This document shows, piece after piece, positions 40,000 through 56,512 of a DNA stretch of 64,000 bases. This DNA is from Struthio camelus (lineage: Eukaryota; Chordata; Aves; Struthioniformes; Struthionidae). The stretch's first letter is position 1. Every line of letters begins with the position of its first letter. The position numbers and the translations under genes were made by a program. The stretch spans positions 40,341,817 to 40,405,816 of the forward strand of contig NC_090981.1 of assembly GCF_040807025.1 (NCBI RefSeq), read 5' to 3'. A model generated the notes under the pieces. It saw only the letters and a program-made list of their open reading frames with translations. It was not told where the DNA came from and ran no database searches.

Positions 40000-40480
40000 T
40001 GCCTGGCGTCTTACAAGGCAAGGGAAGCGCAGCCGCTCTCCAGACGCCTTGCCTTACACCGCCTGGTGAAGGTCACCCGCCTACGTTCTTTTCTCAGACG
40101 CAGCAACGGTGCCTTCAACAGGACGACCGCTCCCAATAACATTTGCTACCTCACCTAGGCAAACACATCACTGGCTTTTAAAATAACTCGACCGATTTCT
40201 GGTCCGTTTCACAATTTTCCATTGCGTTTTAAAACTAAACTTGCTCACGTCTGAATTCCGCTCTCTGTGTTCGACGTTGCTGCTGAGCCTCCCCTGCGCG
40301 CGAGGGCCAAGCGCTTGGAGGACGCGGGCAGACGCGCTGAGGCGCCCCCGGCTGCGGGCCAGGCACCGGAGAGAAAACGCGCAGTGCGTCAGAAGATGGA
40401 CACCGGGGCCGGGGAGCGGATCAACACGCCGACGGCTCCCTTCGCCGGGCTCCCATCATGGGAGACCTGAAATGGGTTTC
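40000..40480. promoter_or_regulatory. CpG-rich block inside MSH3 intron 20
   Basis: The core at about 40262-40455 has some 25 CpG by hand count, in an otherwise CpG-depleted intron; moderately GC-rich sequence extends left to about 39960. Two overlapping plus-strand ORFs (40241-40510 and 40267-40470) cross it, but neither resembles a known protein. It could be an internal promoter, a lncRNA start or a GC-rich retrocopy remnant. No TATA box or other core promoter element could be assigned. Confidence 0.5.
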
Positions 40481-43400
40481 TCCGACTCTTGGGTTTTTAT
40501 AGGAGGTTAGGGTAGTGATCAGCAACGGATTTCCTTTTCTCTAAACGCGCCGAAAGAGGTTACTTTGGTAAGGCCATCGCCTTCTGATACCAAATGAAAC
40601 CCCAGCAGACACATTTTCACTACGATTAAGCACAGCCGCTATTCAAAAAAGGGGCCTGTGTTTACCGAGACTGTATTTCTCTCAAAGTGGGCAACTCTCT
40701 GTGACTTCTGGAATCTTCCAGAAGTAAAAAGTCTTGTGGGCTGGAAGTTTTAGAAGTATTTTTAAAACATTCATCGAGTTACTCAACAGGAGAAAATGCA
40801 ACAGCACAGACACAAAAGCAGAACTGGAGCAAGCAACCAGGAGAACATTTTTAGGAACACAGCTTTTTAAGCATATATGCAAATGATCCAAAGCTGCGTT
40901 TCACACTCAGGATTCTGGGATCTATATTCGTACACATTGAGGTAGTACCCTGAGGAGCGTCTGATTAGAGCAAACAAACCCCTCTAAGAACTAGGAGAGC
41001 AACGTGAAGATCTGGTACACGTGCAATAGCTTAAATTCTGTGTTAGAACAGCCAAGGGATTTTACAACTACTCTGTCAATAGATTGCTCTGCACAGGTTG
41101 ATCAGTTTTTATATTTACTTTAACCTAAAACTAAACGTTTCTCTTTCTGGCCCCCAGTGAGAAAGCTGTGATTTGTCTCCGTACAAAGCTGCCAGCCTGA
41201 GGTCTCCATTGCAACCCCTCCTGACCGAGAGACCTGCCAGTGCAGGCAGCGTGTGCTGAAAAGCTGGAACGAGATGGAAAAGCAGCTTCATGAAGGCTCC
41301 ATTAAGCGACCAAAGCTCCAAAGACATGCTCGTACCCTGATTTCTCTCTAGGAAATGGTTAAGGCTGTTAAAATTTTATTGACAGTCAGAAGAAGGAACA
41401 GATTAAAACTACTATCATTTTGCTGAAGGGTAAGTTGGAAGAGTAGATATTCAAATGTGGGTGTTTACTAGCGAGCCATCAATATCAGCCTGAAGAAGCT
41501 GACAAATGAAGACAAAAGACCCAATCCAAAAAAAATGCACAGGTTCACGCTTCTCACTCGCAGATCCCAGTGAAGGCAGCTCGAGGTAATTAAGTTAATG
41601 TGCATATGTAGCTGAAGGATTGAGGCCAAGGGGGGATTAAAAAGCCGAAACTATAGCAACAGACTAAGGACAATAGCTGGAGCATTCAGCGTAAGTGAAC
41701 TTTTCCCCTTTAAACCTGTGGGCACTACAGAAAATCAAATCCAAACTGTGGCTAGGTTAAATCACAGCCTGGAACAGTTTTAGAAAGGTAAATACCACCG
41801 CTCTATTCATGAGTCTCAACCTTGTCTGCCAAAAAATTGGTCAGCTCTGCAGACAAGCATGTTTTAATTTTTTTTTTTTCCAAATAACTTTAAATATATT
41901 TTTAATATACAAAATTTTCAATCCCTTCTCAGGATTACTGCAATACACAGCTGAAATTGTTGCAAAACTTCCTGTATATGGAAATAACTAAGGGTGTTAG
42001 ATATTCCATCTTAAACAAGTTTTCAAGTCTCATTTAAACCCCTGCAAACAAAATGGAAGTTTTTATTTAGTTTTATTTGATTTTATCAGATGCCTTATAC
42101 AAAAGCTATAAACTGTTTAGTTAAATATATGTACACGAGCTGTTGCCCTACTACTGCACATGCTTGTTACTATGAAATAATAAAGATGTGAAGCTAAATT
42201 AGCTATAAACACATGCATAGCATAGTTTCATTTCTTTCTGTAGAGTTACAGAATACTGTCAGAAATTGTTACAGCTAAAATGCTTTGTGATATGTTCAAG
42301 ATGTAACTTTTCTAGAAAAACAACAAAAACGGTTCCTATTCAACGACATCAACTCTAACTTTTACTTATTCTCCTCTGAGTTTTTTACTCAGCCTTCCTA
42401 CATGATAGCAAATAGGTATGGACAATTTAATCCAACCCCCTTTTCTTTTCTCCAGAAAGCTGAGAATAACTTACCCCAGAAATGTAATTATACGACACTT
42501 AGCATAAATGAAAGGCTTAAATCATTTTTGCTTCTCCAGCAATAAACACAAATACAATAAACAAATATAATAAGCAGGAACAAAATGATACAAATTACTG
42601 CGCTACAAAGAAATAGTATTTCTGAAAATTACTTTTGGGTCTTGACAGCTAACAGCTTCTGTCTATCTGACTGGCATTGTTGCTTTCCAAAGTAATAAAA
42701 GCATTAAAACAATACTTGTATTAATACTTGTAGAATTAATATAGAATTCCAATACGGACTTGCCAGTAATTTGAGATTGCCTATTATGAATAGTTCCCTA
42801 TTTTTCTGCACAATATACAAATTAATGCGTCAGGTAAAAATAATAGGCATCAGCAGATGTAAATAGAATATACAAAGGTGTGAGCAAATACCTTTGCTTT
42901 GAAGTTTTCTGGGACTGATCTTTGAGTCTGATTGTACAGATTTAAACATTAATTTTCAGGTGTAAAAACCTAAAAAATCTAATGAGGAATCAAACAATGT
43001 TTTAGTCAAAATAGGTAATACACAGACAAGCTTCTCTACTAAAATAATAAACTCTTCAACAGCTTCTATTCAGCATTCTCTCAAGACAATTTCTAAATTA
43101 CACAAGATATATTCACACTACCCCGCCAACCACCGCTGTCAAATCAGGAGTGGAATTTGGTAGCTTGGATTTTATGATAAAAATATTAAGAAGCTGACTA
43201 GCTGAATCTTCATGCCAGGTTTTGTGATTTAACAAATTTATATTTATAGGACAGATAGGAGGATTAATCTTCATAATCCTACCATGAGCCTCAAAGACAT
43301 CAATAAAGCTTAATAAAGCAATAATAGAATCAAGGGATTTTTAAGTTTGGTAACTGGTCTTCTGAGTTAAAAGCATCAAAGTTCATAAGTGATGTATAAA

Positions 43401-43669
43401 TGAGAGACTATATGCTAGTCTAGCAAAATACTGCAGAGATCACTATAGAGGACAACTACTGATTATTGCCAAGTACGGGAATGCACCAAGTCTATGCTAG
43501 CCCAGTCCAGCGATCTGACTAATTTCTGAGGTTGGAAGGCACAGGGCTCCTGTAATGGGATTGATGCTGTAACTTCAGAGAATGATCTTTTGTTAATGAT
43601 AAAACAAAGTCATACACGTGATCTCACGTACAATTCTAATTATAGTATATTTTCGTTTAATATTTATTC

Positions 43670-43687
43670 GGGGGGTGGGGGGGGGGG
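43670..43687. repeat. G6-T-G11 run
   Basis: A plus-strand G run interrupted by one T, followed by an A-rich stretch. Homopolymer in intron 20. Confidence 0.9.
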
Positions 43688-43968
43688 AGAAGAAAAAAAA
43701 AATCCATCTGTCCCCAGAGTGTGAAGCATTATCAACCTATTCCACTCACTGAATACAGGATTAAAAACAAGATGGGAGAGGCACATTTAAAACATAAAAG
43801 CTCCCCAGTCTTTCCTGTATGCTAGTAACCATTTTAAAATGTCATTAGCATCCTCCCCTTTCAATAATCAAGGTTAAATACACAGGGTAGTTTTGGGTGG
43901 AGAATGTCCATTTCTTTATCATGTTCAGTGAAATCACAGTGCAAGAAGAGTCTTCTAATAAAGAAAGT

Positions 43969-44429
43969 TTATAAAGCTTCTTCAAGCAGGTGAGATCCTA
44001 AGTCGTCTCCTTGCAAATAAAGCTTGCCTGTGAACTGATCAATGTATAAAGTAGCAAAGGATGTAACAAACTGGATTCTTGTTATACAAACAACTCTATT
44101 TTCCAACCTTAGCTGGCATATTGCTGTGCAAATATCAACATTTCTGCAGTGAAGCTCCAAATAATCAAGCTTGTTATTTATTTTTTTAAATAAGCCTCAG
44201 CGATTTTTCCTGTGTCCTGTTCCTCCTCCTCCTTTCCACTGGTCAATTGGTAAAACCGGAATGAAACAAGGACAAGACCAGAGCTTCCTTCCTCTGTATT
44301 GTTTCTCCTAAACTCTTCTAATGTAATTGTCCCTGAATATCTACATTCATGTCCTATTTCTTCATCTGGTTCACCAGGGGAGAAGGAAAAGGTTGTGGCT
44401 TGGCAGGCAAAGTTCAACCTATTATTCAA
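43969..44429 (-). pseudogene. Frameshifted protein-like ORF pair, parent unknown
   Basis: Two minus-strand frames follow each other closely: 44429-44178, then 44160-43969. The first ends in TGKIAEAYLKK at an A7 run, and a one-base change there would carry the reading straight into the second frame. Together they give about 150 codons rich in charged and aromatic residues (for example EEIGHECRYSGTITLEEFRR, and LYIDQFTGKLYLQGDD near the end), ending at TAA. The composition looks like real protein rather than random translation. I do not recognise the family. It has the sense orientation of MSH3, but no splice sites link it to MSH3. A processed pseudogene or a decayed single-exon gene is the likeliest reading. 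A sequencing error in the A run is also possible. Confidence 0.4.
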
Positions 44430-45549
44430 TCAATAAAACATTATTCGCCCAATTACAAAAAGCTGGGAAGCTTTTGCCATCAGCAAAATGCTACGTTCAT
44501 TTCCATTAATATTTACAACCATTATTCTGTTTCTATTAAGTGATTTACCTCAGATCTAAATTTATTTTATTTGAGGTAAAACGCACCTGGAAAGCTTCTT
44601 CCATTCCATTTCTATTCCGATACGAACATTCTTTATTTCCGCTTCAAACACCATTCCATTCTGTGCTTGCTAATTTTCTCAAAACTTCTGGTAAAATGTA
44701 CTTCTAACAATCCTTGCAACATTTTAATCTGTTAATGTAAATAATGCAATTTCAAATACCTTCCAAATTTTAATGATAGTGACATTCCAAGGAAGCAAAG
44801 AAAAAAAATAAATATGCAAACATCCAAAACTGATTGCACAAATGTTTTCAGCTGCTACCACAATATTCATTTTCCACTATCATTTTTAATTAGTACTAAA
44901 ATTTGTACTGATCCCATAAATATGCACATTTTATGCAGTTAAAATACTTACGTTTGTCTAGAGAGAGAACAGAAAGGGAGGTTGTCTACTAGTTTCTTCC
45001 AAGTCTAAATACTCTTGACAAAATAGCAATATGAGTTTGTCAAGCTGTCAAAATTAAATAGGTATTTAGGGAGGTAATGCCAAAAAAAAAAATCTACACT
45101 ACGACCCGACCTTTTTCAAAGTTAACTCCATCATTTAGAGATCAGGCAAACAGACATTTTGAAGAAAACAGACAGAAGCAAGAATTGTGGCATGTTTGAT
45201 GTTGATCCTTCGAAGAAATGTGGTTTAAAAGACTGTGTTTTCCGTTTTGTTCTTTTAAGTTTACTTTGAAGAAATGCTTCATTCCTAAACCTCCCTCTAA
45301 GCTTTAACAGCATTTCTTTCCAGATTATCATATCCTCCCCACTAGACTGTGCCAAAACAAGGTAAGGATGACCGACCTCAAGACAATTTCAGTTGTCCCC
45401 GAAGGTCATTTGATCCTGTCAAATGTAAAAATTTGCTACACCTAGACAGTTTTGCCTCTGGAACAGAATACATGGAATAAACTTGTCAGTCTCTTATCCG
45501 GGAGGGGGATATGCCAGTAGCTGACCCCAGCAGGTTTATTTCCCTCCCT

Positions 45550-45566
45550 CCCCCCCCCCCCCCCCC
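45550..45566. repeat. (C)17 homopolymer
   Basis: A run of 17 C preceded by a short CT-rich ramp; in intron 20. It breaks up ORFs nearby and is prone to sequencing error. Confidence 0.9.
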
Positions 45567-48500
45567 GGAAGAGGAATGGCCATGCTCTGCTGTCCTCAAT
45601 AAGAGGACTTGACAGAAAGATCATGTTATCTACACCCTCTTGCGTCCTCTGCATGTCAATTCTGTGCTCTTCAGCTGGCAACAGTGCCATCGACAATACA
45701 TGAGATCCTTCCAGTGCAAGGAGAAAACCAAGAATTTTACACCAGTGGGAAAAGGCCTCTCACATGCACCTTGCAGTAACACAATACTTGCAGATCTTGC
45801 AGGGGTTGCACAGATGGGTTACGTGAAGAGGCCAAAGGCCACATGCCTCCACCATTCTTCCACAGGCCCACAGACAGAGCAACAGTCAAACACTATCCCT
45901 AATTCCCGGCCAATAAATCATGTTTTGAGAGTTCTCTCTCAAGGCAGAGAAATAAGATGGCTGAAAGGATCCTTGATGGATGCAGTATCTCAACAAAAAA
46001 ATGCCACTTCAGTATAAGTCAACATCCTTTCCTCTTTGATTATTGGGAGTATGGATCCCCACCGCAGGTGACTGACACGCGTTCTTTCTGCTCGCAGGCT
46101 GATGGAAACAAAGAGCGCCAGTCACATCAGTCAAGTAGGGATTCAAATACTGCCCCTTCAGATCTAACATCAGGCTCAAACCCACGTGAGCGTACAATGC
46201 TCTACAAACACAAGTGGAATAGCCCACATCTCAGCTTTGCAGATTTCAGGATCAACTGACGATGCTTCCTGAGCAGAATCAGAGCAAGCCTTGATGGGCA
46301 GCAGGAGAGGTACAGCCACCAGCTGGCAGAGCAAAACGTTGCACTGAGTTATCCACTTAGAGAGTCTCTGTGAGGAAACGTCTTGGCCTTTAAGAGCAGC
46401 CTCCTACTGACAAAAAGAGACTTAATCTGATCAGTGTCACTATGTTAAGCCACGTACACATACAAATGATGGCATTTCTTCTGTGGACTGGAATGCCTAA
46501 TATATGCTTACTGGCTGACTTGGGCAAGGAGTTGAAAATATAGCTAGATGGTCACTTTGTTCAAAGAATTGCAAGTACAGCAGGAGGTTTTTTTGCACCT
46601 CTTTGATTTCTTAGAAGAGAGGAGAAGAGATATCTGGCCAGCACTACCAGGGTGTGCATAAGATAGAGCGCCACTCTGAATCAACAAGAAATCAGGACCC
46701 AACTGGGATAATACAGCCAAACTAGAGTGATGTGTTGGTCTGGGACAGACTAATAATATCTTGCTCACTGACAGTCCTATGGTAAACTGGTAATGCATGC
46801 TCCTGGAATGCCTTTTCAAGGGTAGATACAGCCTGGTCAGAGAAGACATTTTGCTAGAATCTAGAAAGACCGGGCAGGTGAGGGGTGAATAGAGTCCTCT
46901 GAACAGTGTCGCTGCTAAAATACAGCTCATAGTGACATTGGTAGGCTCTTAAATGCAATTTTCAATAGCAGGAGGTGATCTTCAGTTGGCAAACCTGTCA
47001 GGAGCACAGTTCTTCCCGGCAGTGATCACAGTTCCTTCCCTTTATAGGGCTCGTTGCTAAATTCAGAATTGCCCCTCCTTGGATGTGCTTGGAACTGTAG
47101 CTCAGCTCCTGGAGTTGAAGTAAAATTACCCAACCAAGGCCAATGGTAAGGGAGATGAACCTCATTATTTCAGCATTGGATGAGGCTGCCAGTCCTCAAT
47201 CAATGTAGATGGCACCCTTTCCTCTCCTCTACTTCTCCCTCTCCTTACAGGCAGTTTCCTATATTCCAAGGGCAGTAAGGTCTCTGTGATGGGGTCTGAA
47301 GACCACCTTCATGAACAACTTCAAGAAGCACAGCCAGAACCTGATGCTCTCTCAGCTTCCATATGCAGCATGCATGGAATGCATATGGAATAAACACAAG
47401 CATATCACAAGAGTGCCAGGGGCACAAGCAAGTACCTCAACAGGACACAGTCTCTGCTGCATCAATCAGAAGCATCAGGTCACTGTACCACAACCGGAGC
47501 TTAAAGTCAGACAGCCTGATTTAAATGGCTATGCAGCTTTGTCATGCCAAACAGGTACGTGAGGGTCAACTGCCTGACTGTTTGTGCACTCTAGTTTTAC
47601 TTGCATGAACAACCATTATGCTTTTTCAGAGTTGTTATGAAAGAAAGCCAGAGCAGGAAAGCCAAAATAGGTAGGTAACTCAAACCCCAGAACATATCTG
47701 AATATCCAGTTTGTGGCCATGGCTATCAAAGAGCCTGCATATAGGCACATAAGCATCAACTCAAAGAACAAAAACATCCCTCCTGAGCAAATGTGAGCAA
47801 CCATCTTCTATTTTTACAATGTTTTATGATACACAGTGGAATATGAACTAAAAGTATGGCTTCTAAGTATAGACTTACCAATCAGAAATCCCTTTCATGT
47901 CAAAAAATACATCTAAGTCACATGTCGCAGGGATAAAATTTAGGACAAAGTTCTGTACACCTAAATATAGATCATGTGATTCTCAGACTCCTGCTTATCT
48001 GGGTAACGTACCACATATACCTATTAACCTGTACTGCTAACCTCCTCCCATCTTTAGTTTTCTCAGTATATCTTCTTCGACAATTTCTTTGCATCACGAT
48101 TATTCCATTTCTTTGCATCATGACGATTACAGACAAGCTGAGATTCAGTGAACAGAAAGATAACTCTTCTGAAAGAGAAGAGCGTGTGAGAAGGGATCTA
48201 CATTTACCTCACTGAGGCTTTCTTTTTATTCATTTAACCTTTGAGCATGGGGCTACCTAACCTGCAAGAGGCAGTTTCGAAATGCAACTGGAGCACAGCG
48301 CAACACAATTAGTTCAGTCAACTGAAGCTGCACCTTTAATGCCAGTTTGCTGCACTTTATGTCCAGTTTGGCTGATAGCACAAACCCTCACTGGAACACA
48401 TATGTCACTATATGTGACTGTCCATACCTATGTCTGATCTCTGAATTAGGTTTTATTTCAACACTAGAAGAAAAAGCTAGGTAGTTTAGTGCTCTAGAAA

Positions 48501-49154
48501 GGAAATTCTCCTTTTCTCCTTTATCAGATCCTAGAGTTGCCTGCTCCCTTTAGAGTATTCTTCCCACTGGTAGGTTGTGATTTCAAGAAATAGACTCTTA
48601 AGATTTGGAGTCCAGGGTGTTCAGTAATTTCAGCTATTAATTAGCCTGTTTATTTGAACATATTCTACACTTAAATTGTTACAACAGCCTTTCTCTCCCA
48701 CAATTTTGAATACTGATTCTTATGACGAGCCACTGGTGACTTACAGCTAACAGACTGAGGGTTTTGCTTTGTGTTGTAGCTGAAAGGAACTGTATCAAGA
48801 ACAGATCTGAAGTGGGACCTCTTTAAAGGTCAGCTTCCCTCAGCAGCTAAACCAGAGACAATGGGGCAGTGCTATGAACCTTACACTAACCTATGTTGCT
48901 TACTCTGCATTGCTTCTTCTGAATGCACTATTAGGTCAGCAGAATTTCTTTCATTAGTACCTCTAAACGTGCATGTGCACACTTGCTTTAATTTAAATGC
49001 TCAAATAACTGAATTGGAAGAAGAACCATCACAAAGTGAAGATTGGTTTAAAGTGAAAATTGAACCCATTTACTGCAGGCAGAACCTTGGACGGGAATTT
49101 TTAAATGTATCAGAGAATTAAATGCTCAAATTTCATTGCACGTCAGTATAGTTT

Positions 49155-49208
49155 GGGCACTGATCTTTCCAAAACTTTTCTGGGCACTGATCTTTCCAAA
49201 ACTTTTCT
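49155..49208. repeat. 27-bp perfect tandem duplication
   Basis: Two identical head-to-tail copies of a 27-bp unit beginning GGGCACTGATC (49155-49181 and 49182-49208). Lack of divergence suggests a recent duplication. Confidence 0.95.
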
Positions 49209-52200
49209 AAAATTCCTAACTATAATGAAATTGATTTAGTTAAAATTAAATTACCAATTAGCAAAACATCCTTAGAACATTGTGTACTTGTTCCTCATTA
49301 AATAAGCTATGCCCATCAATTTAAGGGATACCTAAGGTCCCAACAGTAGTAACTTGTACAAAAATTGTTTACACATCCATTGACTCATGAAAAAATGAGT
49401 CCCAAAAAACCCCAATTTTTCCATTTTACACACTTGTAATAGCACGTCAGCTGGGCTAAGAGACTTTACCCAGTGAAAGAATTTCTCTTTCTCTCTCCTC
49501 TTTAGGATGAGATTATCAATGCTATTCTGAAATGCTTGGACTAGCCTTATCACTGTATTGTGTCCACACACCTAATAATGAAGATGAACCATTCCTATTT
49601 TCACTGTACCTGTAAGCAAGATATTTCCTTTAACATAAGCATTTAAAGCTGCAAAATTGCTGTAATACTATGCAGTATTTAAAATCAATTTAGAGAAGCC
49701 AGAATATATAAACACTAAATATATCCAACAGAATAACCATAGTAGCTGCCTTTCAATTTCCATGGAAACACCACTTAGACCACAAAATAGAAATCCTAGA
49801 CAAATGTTAATCTCTTAAACCTATATACATTTACACTTTGAAAATGCAGTGATGCAGTCTAGAAAACAAAAACAAAACACCCTGCTGGCCCTCCTCATGC
49901 ACAAAACTTTTCATGCAGTCATGCCACAAAGCACCTCTCAAAGCAGGGGTTCTAACGGCAGTATCTTAAAAAAAGCAACACACCATGGTAGTGATGAAAA
50001 TAACTTGGAAACTGACTTCTTTCCATGCAATGTTTTTAAAAGATTAAAAATATACCAAAGTTAACAACAAAATGCCATATGCCAGCAAAACAGCTGTGGC
50101 TTGGGATAGCATGCAGAAAGGAGGTCTGCATAGCTGCATCATGTAAGAAAACAGCAGATGAGGAGAAAAAAAAAAAGCTAGGGGGAAGCTGAGCTGGGGG
50201 AAGAGTATGAACTGCAGTCCTTGATCTCTTCAAGCTTATTCCCACCCAGAAGAGAGTTCCTGGCAAAAGCTGAGGCTTAAGAACGTATGTTCAGCCAGAT
50301 AAAGCCTTAAAGAAATAATAAAGGACAAATCAGGTAGCAGCCAGAGTTATTGTTTCTCTTCTCCAACCAGGCATTAAAATCTATTCTATTACATGGATAA
50401 CTTCTCAAAGCTCAGAAATACCCTCAACACAATACCAGATTAATCTGGCCTGACGAACTTGCATACTTTGAGACCTCTTCCAGAACCCAGCAAAACCCCC
50501 AAAATACACATGGCTGCTTCCTTTACAGTCTCTGTACACCTTGAGCGCTTGAGTTGCAGAAAACAGAAAGTAATTTCTTTTCAAACTAGAGATAGTGACA
50601 CTCACAATATCTTATAAACCCCTAGCAAACGGCTAGGGCCTGCCCCAACAACATAAACGATTCCCTGAAATTATACTATAGGGAAGATGGAGGTTTAAAC
50701 ACATGCACAGACAAGAGGTTCCACCGAATATGCCTCACAAACCTAAGTGACCATCCTGGATTTCTGAAGGAATGCAATATGTAAAGTCATCTTTTTTGCT
50801 TCTTGTTACTCTTCTGTTAACACATGATTATTTCTCACTAAGAATATTTCAGTAATGCATCGTAAAGTTTCTTTTTGATTAATTTCGAGCCAATTAGTTT
50901 ACTCTTAATTATCAGCACAAAGACAACAATTTAAATAATTCTTTAGTACAGACATCTGGCATCCATATTTCCATTTTTGACACATTTCTGATTAACTGAA
51001 GAATGTCATATGCAGCTGAGTTTCCAAAGCTAATTTAGACAGGAAAAAAAAAAATAATCCCCTGGGTTAGAATCTGATTGGGCACTAAATTAACATGTCT
51101 AAAGCCTCCCCACCAGGAAGCGTCATGCCCTGATCCTGCTCGGCTTAAGCTCTAAAAGCACAAGGTACCATAGCTGAAGGTAAAACTTAACAGAACAGGT
51201 GCTAAAATATACACAATATACACAACGTAGAAAAAAGCTACGTGGATTGAGAGACAAACAGATGAAACACAGATATGTTGAATTCAAGAATTTCAGATTA
51301 CAGAGGACAAAGAACAGTTTGTTGACTTGCTAGCGGGCACGCAACGAACCAGCACTCCCAGTGACTTCAGTCACATTTCTCAATTTTCCTGCAGAAACAT
51401 CCTGTTGCAATGACAGTCAAACACAAGTAGAGGAAAGGGGTGTCCGCATAGGAGAAATAGGCTTATACCCTTATGGTTAGAAATTAAGTCAATGTCAGAC
51501 CACCACAAGAAAGGTGGTCTATGTTCACCTAGGAAACACAGAGGAAGACAAAAATAATCTCCAAACTGTTAGTAACCTTAGAATGTTGTTTTCTGTGAAT
51601 AAATTACATCTTATGCCTCTCCACTTCCCCTCAACAAATGCTCAATCAATAAATCAGTCAATTACTTTCCATATAGGGTAGAGAAAAAAAATATTTTGAA
51701 TTTTCAGTTCCAATTAATTTTGGAAAGATAATATAAATTGTTTTCCAATTTGTTCAATCACTTAGCACTGAAGTGCATCAAAGCGCAATTTTGTTCATTT
51801 TTGTCGTGACACAATGAGGCATGAGAACACAACGTCTTTATATGATGAAGCAATCCCAGATGAGCAATATTTCAGATTCTGTGATAAAAGTTAACTCTAA
51901 AATACACTCTGCCACTACAAAACTAGAATTGCAGAAAAGATAATTCTACCACAGATACACCATCTTTGTGAAACTTAAAATCATCAATTATACAGTTCAG
52001 ATCGCATCAGTAACACAGAACTTTTGATTATTAAAAAATAGAAAAAGAAGAAAGGAAAAAAACAGATGGATAAACCTCAGTAACACTATAAAACACACCA
52101 TTTTTGACTTTGTTAATAATTTTTACAATTTATTCAGCACTATTTTAAAAAGAAACCTGAGACATTGAGTGAACTGATTTGCAATCATATAGTCTTTAGA

Positions 52201-52660
52201 AGTCATCAAGTAAAGGACGCTCAAGAATGATAGCACCAGGAAGAGAATATGAAAACAATATATGCAGACCAAAATTCTCAATCGCAAATATTGTGGCAAT
52301 GTACAACTGTGCTGCACAGCAGAAAGTGGCATGATTTTCAGAAGGGATGGTATTCATTTTAGGGGAAGCACCATTGGGCTATAGCTCAGTAGAATATTTA
52401 GCTGACATGACCATTTGGGCAGATGAAGTTAGACATCTGGATCTTTATCAAGACAGACATAAACATCCTTTAAAGATTCAGATGTCTGACTTCATTAATC
52501 CAAAACAGGTACTTTAGTACCTGACCAAAACAGGTCATACAGCTTACCAGAAAATGAGGAATCAAAACCAAATAACCAATTTGTGCATTTAAAAATGAAA
52601 AGGAAAATTGTAAGTATAAACTCTAAAGTTCTAAATGAAAAATGAAATTATATTTTGCTA

Positions 52661-52751
52661 CATACATATACATACACGCACACACATATATGTGTGTGTA
52701 TACATATATGTGTGTGCGTGTATATACATACGTATACACACACACACACAC
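52661..52751. repeat. Alternating purine-pyrimidine tract (TA/CA/TG)
   Basis: About 90 bp of mixed TA, CA and TG dinucleotides with internal inverted symmetry, ending in an AC run at 52735-52751. On the MSH3 sense strand it starts with a TG run about 60 nt after the exon 20 donor. Prone to slippage and to Z-DNA or cruciform structure. Confidence 0.85.
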
Positions 52752-52808
52752 CCCTGTTAAACCCCGTCATAACGTGTTCCTAAACATACAGCAAGTTTTA
52801 AAAGATTA

Positions 52809-56397
<3,589 letters not shown>

Positions 56398-56512
56398 TGA
56401 AAGGTTAGTGGTGTTTGGAACATACTGATCCTGTTCTCCCAGTAGTACATCAATCACAGGGTGCCTGCCATTTTTTATAATAATTTCTCTCTGATTATCT
56501 TGCACAATTGGT
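56398..56512 (-). CDS. MSH3: MSH3 exon 19 (115 bp)
   Basis: Encodes [20 protein letters not shown], then [18 protein letters not shown], and ends in phase 0. The motif NGRHPVI-D is the MutS family strand that carries the adenine-contacting region ahead of Walker A, and YVPN is shared with all MutS ATPases. Differences from the human chain are concentrated at DNQREI, a variable surface stretch. Acceptor is ctgcag; donor is TCA|gtaagt, close to consensus. Confidence 0.96.

Noticed and set aside
45640..46259. Overlapping 125- and 100-codon plus-strand ORFs
   Set aside because: No recognisable domain, shifting frames, antisense to MSH3 intron 20; treated as chance.
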